Shown: positions 52,085 to 62,638 of the stretch, piece after piece
Numbering within the stretch: the stretch's first letter is position 1
How the letters are laid out: each line of letters opens with the position of its first letter
Source of the DNA: Amoebidium appalachense
Taxonomy: Eukaryota > Ichthyosporea
Reading direction: 5' to 3'
Assembly: GCA_963693365.1 (NCBI GenBank)
Contig: CAVNZM010000013.1
Span: 3,658,001-3,722,000 of the forward strand
Length of the DNA: 64,000 bases
The notes under the pieces: model-generated
What the model was told of the DNA's origin: nothing
Seen by the model: the letters and a program-made list of their open reading frames with translations, nothing else
Database searches by the model: none
Position numbers and translations under genes: made by a program

Positions 52085-53391
52085 TAGGTGGTGAGGGTGG
52101 GTGGGGTAGGGGATGCGTTTTTTTGGGGTGTGTGTGTGTGGGGGGGGGGGGGGGGGGGGTAAATTTACCTAAATTCATTTGCCCCGTACGACTCTCCCTC
52201 CTTCAATGCTGCCGCACCATATATGGTAAGCTGCCAGCTGACGAGAGATCCCGTGTGCCCATTGGCTACCGTGTCGGCAACCACCAGCGTCCATTCGCCA
52301 ATCGGATTCTGCATCGATCGGAAGTGAGATTTGTGCATGCGCACATTGTGGACATAAACGTGTAACGCACATCCGCGGGTGTACTAAGAGAGCCAATCTG
52401 TCGTTAGCACGAACAAAAACAAAGAAAAGAGGCGTTAGAACAACAACACGGAAATAGGGAAAGGAAGAAAGGCGATCGGCACTGGGGCTGGCCACACTGC
52501 CACGATTGACTGGTTTCGGATTGACTGTCAATCGGAGCTCCGATTGACCAGATTCGACCATATCTGGAATCCATCCGATCGGCGCGTCCAGACTGGGCCG
52601 CTGGATGACTTTTCGGATTAACTTTCCCGCCAAAATGGAGGTGGGAACCAATCACACCAGGCTATGACGTAGGTAGTTGACCGCAGAAAACCGTGTGTCG
52701 TACGCGTGCCGGTTTGATTTGCGGTCTTTCCGACGCGATCCATAGTACTTATATAAGTGCGTGTGTTCTACGTGTGCGCGAACGAAGTGGGAGGACTCAC
52801 ATCTTTGTTTTATTATGTAAACGAACTTTATGTAAAGTTTATGTAAACGAGATTCAATTGGCCAAAACTGTAAAAAAGGCAACCAATAATTAATCCTTCT
52901 GCGAAATATCCATATATGGTTTTGTTTTTGACTTTCTCAAGCTCGGATTGGTTCGGATTGACGTTCGGGTGTGTCAATCGGAATCCGGATGCATCCATCG
53001 GTACACTCATCGAATCAGTGTGGACCCCGGATCGATTGGACTCCCATGCAAATTAGGCAACTTTGGTCAATAGGGAGCATCAATTGCTGCAGTGTGGACA
53101 GCCCCACTAGAGTCGGTGTGTGCAGATGGGGATGGAGCTTTGATATGGTGGTGTGTGGTAGAGACAAAACCCTGCCTCCTTTCTCCAACACGCATTAACG
53201 TACCCTCACAAATGAGAAACATTAGGCACAACCTCATGTTCCCATGCATAGACACAAACGCAAAAGGAAAATACACTGTAAGAAAAATCACACACCTCTC
53301 CCCACAGATGGATGGTTGAGAACGTCCAATCAACAAATCCTTTCGTGCTGTCGTCCCGGGGTCGGGCAGTCAGGAGTTGAACAGACGTGCC

Positions 53392-53471
<80 letters not shown>

Positions 53472-54397
53472 CGCGCGCGCGCGCGTGCGTGCGTGTGCGT
53501 GTGCGTGTGCGAGCGTGTGCGAGCGTGTGCGTGTGTGTGTGTGTGTGTGCGCGCCGATGTATAGTTGGTGGGTGAAATAGAAAGGCCTTTTAGCAAACAA
53601 CATTACAAATGTTATAGATGTACAGCACTTCAAGTTACGCTTCAACAGTAACTGGTGATCCATGAGCACATATGAAGGAAGGCAAGGATATGTGTGGAAG
53701 AAGGAATGAAACCGGTGGATTTTTTTTTCTTGCGAAACTCCATGCGCAACGTTAAAGGTACATACAGGCAGAAGAGACGGGGGGTATGATGAGGGGAGAA
53801 CGTCCTGGTGGAGGGAGGGAGGAAAGGAGGGAGGGAGGGGGAGGGGGGGGGGGGGGGGGGAGAGAGAGAGAGGGGGGGGAGGGGGGGGGGGGGGGGGATC
53901 TTCGTACCCGGGAGATATGAGGGTGAGCTCGAGGTCCCCCCTCTGCTGGTGGTCAATGGTTGCACGCACAGTCACGTGCTCAATGCGGGCAACTGCAATG
54001 CACCAATCAGATCAGTGTGTTATAACAACATCACCATTCAGATCGACGGGTTACAGCAACAGGATCAGCTTATCAGATAGATGTGGTAAATTAATACAGA
54101 ACCTGTCGTATTTATGATGGTGGCAGGCAACCACAGCGAGTGGATGGGTGGATCCGAAAAAAGGGAAGGAGGAGGAGAGAGGGGGGAGGGGGGGGAGGGG
54201 GGGGTTCAGAGTACGAAGACACATTTGCAACGGAAAACACAATAAATACAGGGTACAAAAAACACAAAGACAAAGCTTTAAAGCAGAGCCTATCCTTGGG
54301 GGGGAAGGGGGGGGGGGGGGGAGGGGGGGGGGGTTATGCGTAACACGGTACGAAGGGGGGGGCAGGGGGGGGGGGGGAGGCAAGTCATCCATAATAG

Positions 54398-54444
<47 letters not shown>

Positions 54445-54657
54445 CTGCTTTACCAGTGTTGGCATGCGGTGACACGTATGTGCGTTGGATGGCTGGTGAA
54501 CCGGTGCCCTCAGAGATGGCCTCTGTCATGTGTATGGCCGGGGCAGACGTGGCGGAAAAGGGTAAAACAGTGCGGAAGTTTTTGGCATTTTCCACCATGG
54601 AACGGGCATTGAGAAGGCCAAAACCAAAACGTGTACTCACACGGTGCCTGTGTGTGT

Positions 54658-54688
<31 letters not shown>

Positions 54689-55157
54689 GGCATGCGTGTG
54701 TGTGTGTATGTGTGTGGCAGAGGGGGGGGGGGAGGGGGTTGTGTATGTGTATGTGTGTGGTTGTGGTGGGGGGAAGGGGAAGGGGAAGGGGGAGGGGGGA
54801 GGGGGGGGGGGGGGGGGGGAGGTGAGTAAAAGGGAAGGGAAACGCAAACGCTTGCCACTACCATACGTGTTTACAACCATCTTTTCAAAGTCTCAGAGAA
54901 GCAATTTCTCTCAGCAAAGAAAGAATGCCGTTTACTGTGTACACGTGTAAAATTTGTTATTGTGTTCAGAATGGAGTTTTCGCTTCCTGTCTCGTGGTCA
55001 TCTTCCGTTGTCTTCTTTGTTTTTGCCATCCATATCATTAAGCATATATCTTATTGGTTTGCTTTTATTTTATTTCTATGATGCTCTTTATTTTTACTTT
55101 TATTTTTTGGGTGGATGTTGGGCGCGGGCTGGGTGTGTGTGTGTGTGTGTGGGGGGT

Positions 55158-55205
<48 letters not shown>

Positions 55206-55726
55206 GTACCCGGCAGCGTTAGTGACCCACGAATCGTCATCCGGATGGATGTGATTGGCTGTCTGCACAATCAGGTGCTGCATGTCTCGCCACGTCAGCA
55301 AAGGGCTGGGGGGGGGGGGGGGGAGGGGGGGGAACGAGGTTAGTTTCTCTGCATTTGTTAAACCGTGTGGTGATGTGCATGTATGCCTGCACGTGCATAT
55401 GTGCATATGTGTTTGTTCTCCAATCGTACGTACATGCACGTGCAGTGTACGGCTTGTGTGGCTGTCTCATGCATTAGCCTGTTTGCCGGTGTGTGCGAAT
55501 CTGTGTGTATGTGCACATGGATGGGTATTGCCTGTGTTGCACATGTATGTGTCATACATGTGCGCACGTGCACATGTGCTGCACGTGTGCACGTGCATGC
55601 ACTTACTTTGCCTCCAGGGCCAATGCCACCACACCGACAGCCAAGGGCGCTGCAGCCGATGTGCCGGTGTGCTTGTTCGTGCAGGCGCCCCCAAGATCCG
55701 TCGTGGTCTGTGTGTGTGTGTGGGTA

Positions 55727-55772
<46 letters not shown>

Positions 55773-56554
55773 GTAGTGGTAAAGAATACAGTAAATTCAG
55801 ACCACAAGAAAGAACATCGTGTGGTTATGCAAAAAAACAAAAACATGGGGTGGGTAGGTGTGGATGCAATAGTGACATGTGTGGCATTTACTATCACCTT
55901 TCTAGCTTTGTGGGTGTGTGTGCATCAGGAAAGAGGTCCGGGGGGGGGGGGGGGGGGGGGGGAATGGGGGGGAGGGGAAGTGGGGGGGGGGGAGGGGGGG
56001 GGCTCACAATTGCGTGAGCCTTTGAAGCACCCGAAGAAAAGGCGACGGCAATCATGGCGACACATGGCTCCATGTACCTGTGTGTGTGTGTGTGTGTTGT
56101 GTGTGTGCGTGCGTGCGTGCGTGTGTGCGTACGTGCGTGTGTGTTTGCTTGTGCTTACGTGTGTGTGCATGTGTGTGCGTGTACGTGTGTGTGTGCAAGT
56201 GTGTACGTTGTTTGCCGGTGTGCATGTCGTGTAGGAAGTAACGAGGGTATGGAAGGAAGATTAAGTTTAAGGCTACCACCAGTTCATTAACTCGCAGCTG
56301 AACTCATCCACCCCTACACACACTCTCTCCCTGCCTTCCCGTCTCCTTCCCTCCCTCCATCCGTCCGTGCCTCCCTTATCCCCACACTCCCACCCTCCCA
56401 CCATCCCACCCTTTCTCCTTCTTTCCTTTCACCGCTTCCCTCCCTGCAACACGACACACCCTCAAACAATCACTCCCCCTACACCAGGATGACCCAAACC
56501 CACCACCCACCAAATCCGAACCCAAACTCCAAACCCAGCACGCACCAGTATGGG

Positions 56555-56636
<82 letters not shown>

Positions 56637-57186
56637 CCCTCCCCGTTTCTTGCTCTCTCCATTTCCCTCCCAGCCACACGACACACCATCACCCCACACA
56701 TACACCAACCCCACCACCCGCCAAGCCCACCACCCGTTAACCCCAGACCCAAACCCCCTTAACTCCTGTCGTAACCCCCACGCACCAGGGCTGGGAGTAT
56801 GTGTGGTCCACGGCACCAATGCTCAGCGTGTAGATACTGTTTGCATAGCCGTCGCAGTTGCAGTTGTCAATCCGCCGCCCGTTGCCGCTGGCAAATACAT
56901 ACAGAGACCTTTGGGGTGGTGGTTTTAACGTTAAAAAGGGTGATTTAATAGGGCAAATTGATTGGTAGAGGCATTTTGTATGGAGTGCGATCTGCAACAA
57001 AGAAACAGACGCAGTAGTTTGGAGTATTAATGTGGTATTACAGGAGAAGGGAGGGGCTTTATGGCTGTTTTTCGGTTTGAAAGACGAAACAAGTAAACAG
57101 GCATCCATACAATGTTTGAGTGTGCGCGTGTATGGAAGTGTGATTGTGTGGCTGGCAGTCGTCTGTGTGTGTGTGGTATGCATGTC

Positions 57187-57279
<93 letters not shown>

Positions 57280-57296
57280 TTGTGTGTGTGCGCGTA

Positions 57297-57366
<70 letters not shown>

Positions 57367-57736
57367 CGCCCGCGCGCACACGCGTGTGCTTGTGTCTCTG
57401 TGTGTGTGCTTGTGTGTCTGTGTGCCTGTGTCTGTGTCCTTGATTGTCTGTGTGCTTGTGTGTCTGTGTGCCTGTGCATGCACCTACCCCTTGCCCCCTC
57501 TGCCCTCTCTGACCCCTTTCTCCATGGCCAGCTGTGCCAACACTGCTGGTCCCTCCACCGTGCGCCCATCATCCTCGGGCCCCTGTGATAAGCTAAAAGT
57601 CAGCACCTTCCAAAAATAGGCATACAAACACTATGACCCTCCACATGAATTTAATTTGTCCCATCTTGTGCCCCCATTGATCTCCCCTCCACATCCACAT
57701 CCAAAATGCAAAACCTTATCCCCGCCGAGCCCCTCC

Positions 57737-57774
<38 letters not shown>

Positions 57775-58129
57775 ACCGCACACACACACACACACACACA
57801 CAAAAACACATACACACAACCGGTGACCCACCTACCCACCTAATCACACGCGCCCCCTAACACTAGCGCGCACACCCAGAGCCAATACGTGCCAAGCCTC
57901 TCACATATGCCTCGTACATGTTGCCTTCCTCTTCTTCGTGTAACACCGTAATCCCTCCTTTCTCCCCCACATCTCCAACCTCCAAAACCTAACCTAACCT
58001 CTCCACACCCCACCCCACCCCTTCCCCCCCCGATCACCCAGATTATCCCTCGTTCACCTATTTCCCCCCGTCCACCCAAACTTCCCCGCCCCGTCCCCTC
58101 CCCCTCCCCCCGCCCCCCCTCCCTCCCCC

Positions 58130-58176
<47 letters not shown>

Positions 58177-58437
58177 CCCCCCAACAAATGCATTGGGGCT
58201 ACACACCCATGAGCTGCTGTAGATGTGCACGTGCTGGGGGTTAAACCCCAGGGCCGTGGCCTCATCTGCATCGGTAATCTCCCCGTCGATCAGACGGATC
58301 CCTCCGATCTGCGCATTGGGGCTAACCCCCACCCCACATACGTGGTTGTTGGCCACCCCTGCAATGCTCCCGGCACACCGCGTGCCTGTGTGTACGTGTG
58401 CGCAGGTATGTACGTGTATGTTTGTGTTTGTTCGTTT

Positions 58438-58469
<32 letters not shown>

Positions 58470-58523
58470 GGGGGGGGGGGGGGGGGGTTATGTGTGTTTT
58501 TTGGGGGGAGGGGGGAAGGAAGG

Positions 58524-58601
<78 letters not shown>

Positions 58602-59783
58602 TACACCAGTTAGTGTCAAGAGATCTAGATATTCATGTCTTGCTCAGTTGCATGAATGGGTGTAGAGGAAGAGTAGATTTTTTTTCTTCACAGTGAGCTG
58701 GGAGGTTGGCGTTGATAAATGCATGAACGTTTGGGAAACATGGAGGTATATATAGAACGACTGCAACACGAAAACATCAATCAGACACCAAACATCTGTG
58801 CCCCCAAGCCAAGCTCATATTATAACAAATAAGGGCAAAGGTGTTGTGGTTGTGTTTGTCTGGTGATGCTTTTTGAGGGGGGGGGGGGGAGGGGGGGGGG
58901 GGGGAGGGGGGTGAATGTGTCATAAAGTACGAAGTACACAAGAACAACGGATAAAACGATGCAGAATGCAAACCATACATAAAGAGCATGCATAACAAGC
59001 AGAGCCCAACCTCAGGGGGGGCCGGCCCACGTCATCCACAGTACCCGAGTTTCGACCCATTCACCGCGTTAACAAACCCAACTCAGATACTGTTTCACTT
59101 GAACATGGGTGGGTCAAGGGGGGATGGAGGATGGATGTGTTATTCAGAGCGCAGGAGATATATGAGAGGGGGGGGATGGGGGGGGGGGAGAAGGGGGGGG
59201 GGGGGGGGGGAGGGGGGTGGAGGTTGTTTCCGTACCGTGACGGTTTGTTCTGTTTGAGTCTGTGCGAGGCATGGGGTCCTTTTCGTCGTCATTGATATCG
59301 TAGCTGGCCTCGGGATCCTGGGGGGTGAAAGTGTGTTACGAACGCTATACCTCATCCTACCCTAAATATCCACGCACACACATGCATGCACAAGAACAGA
59401 CACACACAAGAGCTAAAAAAAAAAAAAAAAAAAAGCACAAACTGTCAAACGAACATCGACAGACATGCACGCGCACACTTAGTATACACGCCCACCCATT
59501 CGCACACACTGCCGTGCTCTGAGACATGTACACATACGGTCACACACACAAAGACACACACACAGACACAAACAAGGACGTTCACACAAACATAAGTACA
59601 CAGGCACGTGCACACACAGGCACGTACATAGTTTGGGGCAATGTCAGGGTGTGTGTGATCCAGCCCATCATCAAGCACACTCACTACCACCCCCTTGCCG
59701 GTGTAGCCGAGGTCCCAGGCCTCGGATATGCCCATGCCCTTGCCGGAGTGCTGTGTGTGTGTACACGTGTGTGTGCATGTGTG

Positions 59784-59839
<56 letters not shown>

Positions 59840-61141
59840 TGTGTGGCCCTGAGTGTGTGGGTGTGTGGGTGGGTGTACGTGTGTGTGTGTGTGCATAAGC
59901 ATGTGAGTGTCAGTGTGCGGGTGTGCGCGTGCATGCGTACGTGCATGTGCACGTGTGCGTTTGCGTGTGTGTGTGTGTGTGGAATGTTGCGAGTGCACGC
60001 TTTGCGCAGATTACAACATTTAAGAATACACGTAAGGGCATGCATATGTGTACGTGAATATGTGTCCGTAAGGAGATGGAGTGAGAACATGTTAGTTTTC
60101 CACAGCCAGAGGCCCAAAGAATACGACGGCATCATTAGCATGACCACCCTCCCTCCTCCCCTCTCCCCCCCCCCCCCCCCCCCCCCTCCCCCACACCACC
60201 ACCACCACCAAATAAATATAAATCAATAAATAAATTAAAAAGCACTCACGCGTACCATCAGTAATGGACCAACCGTGTGCTATGTTGCCCACTGCATGCT
60301 CTTACCGAACAAACGTTAGGGTTCATCCCAGCTTTTGACACCTTGGGAAGCACGCCAGTGTGCGTGTGTCCGTGTGTGCGTGCGTGTGCGTGTGTTTGGG
60401 GGGGAGGGGGGGGGGGGGGGGGGGGGGGGGTCTGTGTGTGCGCGCGTGTACATGTGTGTGGTGTGTGCATGTGCGTGTGCACTTTGGGGCAGGCACATTT
60501 ACCTCACTTGTTTCACACCACTTTCCCCCTTAATCACACTGTGTTTTCTCCGGGGGGGGGGGGGGGGGGGGGGGGGGGCGGGTTGGCTGGCGGAAGGGGA
60601 ACTTACCAAATACCATTGGCTCTTGAACAGAGGGTCGTTAGGCGTCTGCATTCCTCCCAACCTCACCTCCTTCACCTCCTTCTCCTTCAACATAATTTTC
60701 GGTCTTATAACGCGTCTTTTACCCCCATTTTCCAGCTTTTTCGGCATGGATTTCCGTCTTGGCAACATGTCATTCAAACGACCAACACCTACGGAGTTCG
60801 CATTTTCGGTGTTTTCAACCATTTCGCGCGGAATTATTATTGGTTCTAGCGGTGCATCTTGTATTTGTTCGCGTGCTATCTCTTCAAGGCTTTCATTCAG
60901 TATTGGTTCGGCATATGTATTCATGTCACCACGACGATGGCGACGGTAGTAGGATTGGCGTTCATAACGAGCAATCTGGACAAGGAGGAGAGGGGGAAGG
61001 GGGGGGGGGGGGGGGGGGTTAGAATGCGTTGCCGAGGGTGAAACAGAGAATCACACATACGTGACCGAAAACCAAAATGCACAGCCCTTTTCTTCTCTAT
61101 TTTGGTGGTGGAGTGGGGGGAAAAGGCAAGAGGAGAGGGGG

Positions 61142-61189
<48 letters not shown>

Positions 61190-61384
61190 CGCATTTGTAA
61201 CTACAGATAGTCTACACACACGTACACATGCCCCTGGGTTTTGTGCAACATACACGTACCATCACCAAACCAAGTACCTACCTGAAATCCCGAAATACAC
61301 ACACACACACACAGACACACACAACTCACACACACAAACAAAGAAAAAGAAAAACATGTGCAGGCGCACTGTCACACGTGTACA

Positions 61385-61447
<63 letters not shown>

Positions 61448-61829
61448 GCACGCGAGTGCACCTGCACATATGTACACACGAACACACACACACGCAACAT
61501 ACACGCACACACCTGCGGGTGTGCCGTCAACAGAGCAGCGATTTCCTGCTCATCTGCTTCCTCGGGTGACAGCAGCACAAAAGCATCGGGCAGACTGCCC
61601 ACCTGCCAAGATAAAAGATGAATAAAACGGAAAAAAAGGACCGAGCTAAATAGGATGGATAATGAAGCCTAATACCGACACAGTGTGCACTTCTTCATCG
61701 ACACAAGGGCGCGCCAACTTTGAAAGGGACAAGCCGTCCGTGTTGTGTGTATATGTGTGTGTGTGTGTGTGCGCGCGCCTACACGCGCTTGTGAGCGTGT
61801 GTGCGCATGTGTGTGCGCATGTGTATGCG

Positions 61830-61876
<47 letters not shown>

Positions 61877-61990
61877 CACTGTGCTCGTGCCCACGTGTGC
61901 GTACGTACATGCGAGTGTATGTGTGTGTGTGCGCGTGTGTGTGTGCATCTGTACGTATGTTTGCGGGTGCGTGCCCTTTGTTGCTTGTGT

Positions 61991-62029
<39 letters not shown>

Positions 62030-62638
62030 GTGTGTTGGGGGGGGGGTGTAGGTGTGTGTGTGTCTGTGTGTGTGTGTATTTGTCTGTGTGTATGGCTTCT
62101 GACACTAAGAACATGCACGGCTGGTGTGGCAGGCACGCCCGCGTGCAGACACGTGCCCGCCCACACGAGAGCGGACGTACGTAGTCCAAGCCAATAATCT
62201 TAAATAGAGAAGTGCACAAATATTGCACTACCACAGGCAGACAGTGCACACACCCATGCACACCCATACAAGCACACACCCGGACATACACACGCGCGAA
62301 CGTACACGGACGCGCGCATAGAAATGCACAGACACACACGTCAGCACACCGGTAAGTCATACACACCCAACATTCACATGCGCTGCGCCCGTCCCCCCCC
62401 TCCCCCCTAACACATATAAACACACAAAAAAAACACACACGCACACACGCACACACACACGTCCCAGCTCTTTTAAAGACATACGGGCACAAACCTGCCC
62501 GCTATTGCGTAAACCGAGGTTTGCCGCCACATCCTCCACGGCTATTTTTGGGTCTGCGCCGGTAACGTGCACCACCCACTTGGCCGCGTCCACAGGTGCA
62601 AGCAGGGTTAGAGGGATCCATCGCAAGGGACTTCTCAT
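51200..62638 (-). CDS. Furin/kexin-type proprotein convertase, membrane-anchored (subtilase S8B)
   Basis: Seventeen exons in coding order: 62495-62638, 61513-61602, 60607-60975, 59628-59750, 59236-59317, 58207-58385, 57488-57582, 56786-56908, 56008-56077, 55607-55707, 55210-55305, 54454-54647, 53908-53992, 53296-53392, 52169-52308, 51669-51738, 51200-51238. Together they are 2,097 nt and 698 residues; every junction is GT-AG with matching phase. Signal peptide about 1-18; prodomain 19-94 ending in QSYYRRRHRG; an unusual linker to about 190; catalytic domain from [12 protein letters not shown] domain about 500-650 ([32 protein letters not shown]); transmembrane helix about 679-696; tail RK. 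The catalytic set is complete: Asp228 (VLDDG), His269 (NRHGT), Asn370 (ASGNG), Ser442 (HTGTSAAAP). It should cleave secretory precursors after basic pairs in the Golgi with calcium. The ATG could lie upstream of 62638. Confidence 0.93.
51354..51550. repeat. G-runs in the last convertase intron
   Basis: G-runs at 51361-51382, 51406-51423 and 51525-51547 with a GGGA tetranucleotide block, read as C-runs on the coding strand between exons 16 and 17. Confidence 0.88.
51744..52160. repeat. (TG)n and G-runs in convertase intron 15
   Basis: A TG tract lies next to the exon 16 acceptor side, and long G-runs (52047-52083, 52141-52159) lie next to the exon 15 donor. On the coding strand these are CA before the acceptor and C after the donor. 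Confidence 0.9.
52480..53109. mobile_element. TIR-bearing element inside a convertase intron
   Basis: The left end is CACTGGGGCTGGCCACACTGC. The right end in reverse complement is TAGTGGGGCTGTCCACACTGC, so the terminal inverted repeats match at about 18 of 21 positions. The interior has repeated CGGATTGAC / GTCAATCGG words near both ends. No ORF for a transposase. The (C/T)A(C/G)TGGGGCTG ends resemble hAT-type termini; a clear target duplication is not visible. It lies between exons 14 and 15 of the gene. Confidence 0.6.
53394..53552. repeat. (TG)n adjoining convertase exon 14
   Basis: TG then CGCGCG tract; on the coding strand (CA)n runs straight into the CACACAG acceptor at 53393. Confidence 0.93.
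53800..53900. repeat. G/A-rich tract after the exon 13 donor
   Basis: GGGA repeats and G-runs; on the coding strand a C-run starting 9 nt after the 5' splice site. Confidence 0.9.
54180..54445. repeat. G-run cluster in convertase intron 12
   Basis: Several G-runs, the longest about 45 at 54400-54444, beginning 9 nt from the exon 12 donor on the coding strand. Confidence 0.9.
54646..54820. repeat. (TG)n and G-runs adjoining exon 12
   Basis: On the coding strand CA repeats form the acceptor of exon 12, preceded by C-rich tracts. Confidence 0.9.
55136..55204. repeat. (TG)n and a 55-bp G-run after the exon 11 donor
   Basis: On the coding strand a C-run starts 6 nt after GTACTC of the 5' splice site. 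Confidence 0.92.
55708..55770. repeat. (TG)n and G-run before exon 10
   Basis: On the coding strand: C-run, CCTACC, CACACACACAG acceptor of exon 10. Confidence 0.92.
56555..56634. repeat. (CA)n microsatellite in convertase intron 8
   Basis: An 80-bp pure CA tract in a CCCAAA-rich intron, with opposite strand polarity to most repeats in this gene. Confidence 0.93.
57168..57362. repeat. (TG)n microsatellite in convertase intron 7
   Basis: Two TG blocks of about 80 and 65 bp, with TTTGTG and CGCGTATG interruptions. Confidence 0.95.
57738..57801. repeat. C-run and (CA)n in convertase intron 6
   Basis: A C-run of about 35 followed by CACA. A second CA tract (58133-58175) lies 30 bp from exon 6. 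Confidence 0.9.
58437..58602. repeat. T-run, G-run and (TG)n in convertase intron 5
   Basis: About 30 T directly followed by about 19 G, a short spacer, then about 75 bp of TG. Confidence 0.94.
59751..59985. repeat. (TG)n before convertase exon 4
   Basis: On the coding strand a CA tract with CGTGTACACAC variants runs into the CACACAG acceptor of exon 4. Confidence 0.93.
60400..60578. repeat. G-runs in convertase intron 3
   Basis: G-runs at 60410-60430 and 60553-60578. On the coding strand the second is a C-run about 30 nt after the exon 3 donor. Confidence 0.9.
61136..61190. repeat. Long G-run in convertase intron 2
   Basis: About 40 consecutive G. The intron also carries a CA tract at 61385-61447, next to exon 2. 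Confidence 0.93.
61740..62095. repeat. (TG)n, (GA)n and G-run in convertase intron 1
   Basis: TG tracts to 61876, a GAGAGA block at 61995-62026, and a G-run with TG variants to 62095. Confidence 0.92.

Noticed and set aside
60105-60160. A short frame [17 protein letters not shown] in the same convertase intron
   Set aside because: No acceptor/donor pair gives a phase compatible with its neighbours, and a stop follows directly.
60250-60298. A possible extra convertase exon reading [16 protein letters not shown]
   Set aside because: It would enter in phase 0 but leave in phase 1, breaking the frame to the exon at 59628-59750, whereas exon 3 joins that exon perfectly without it.
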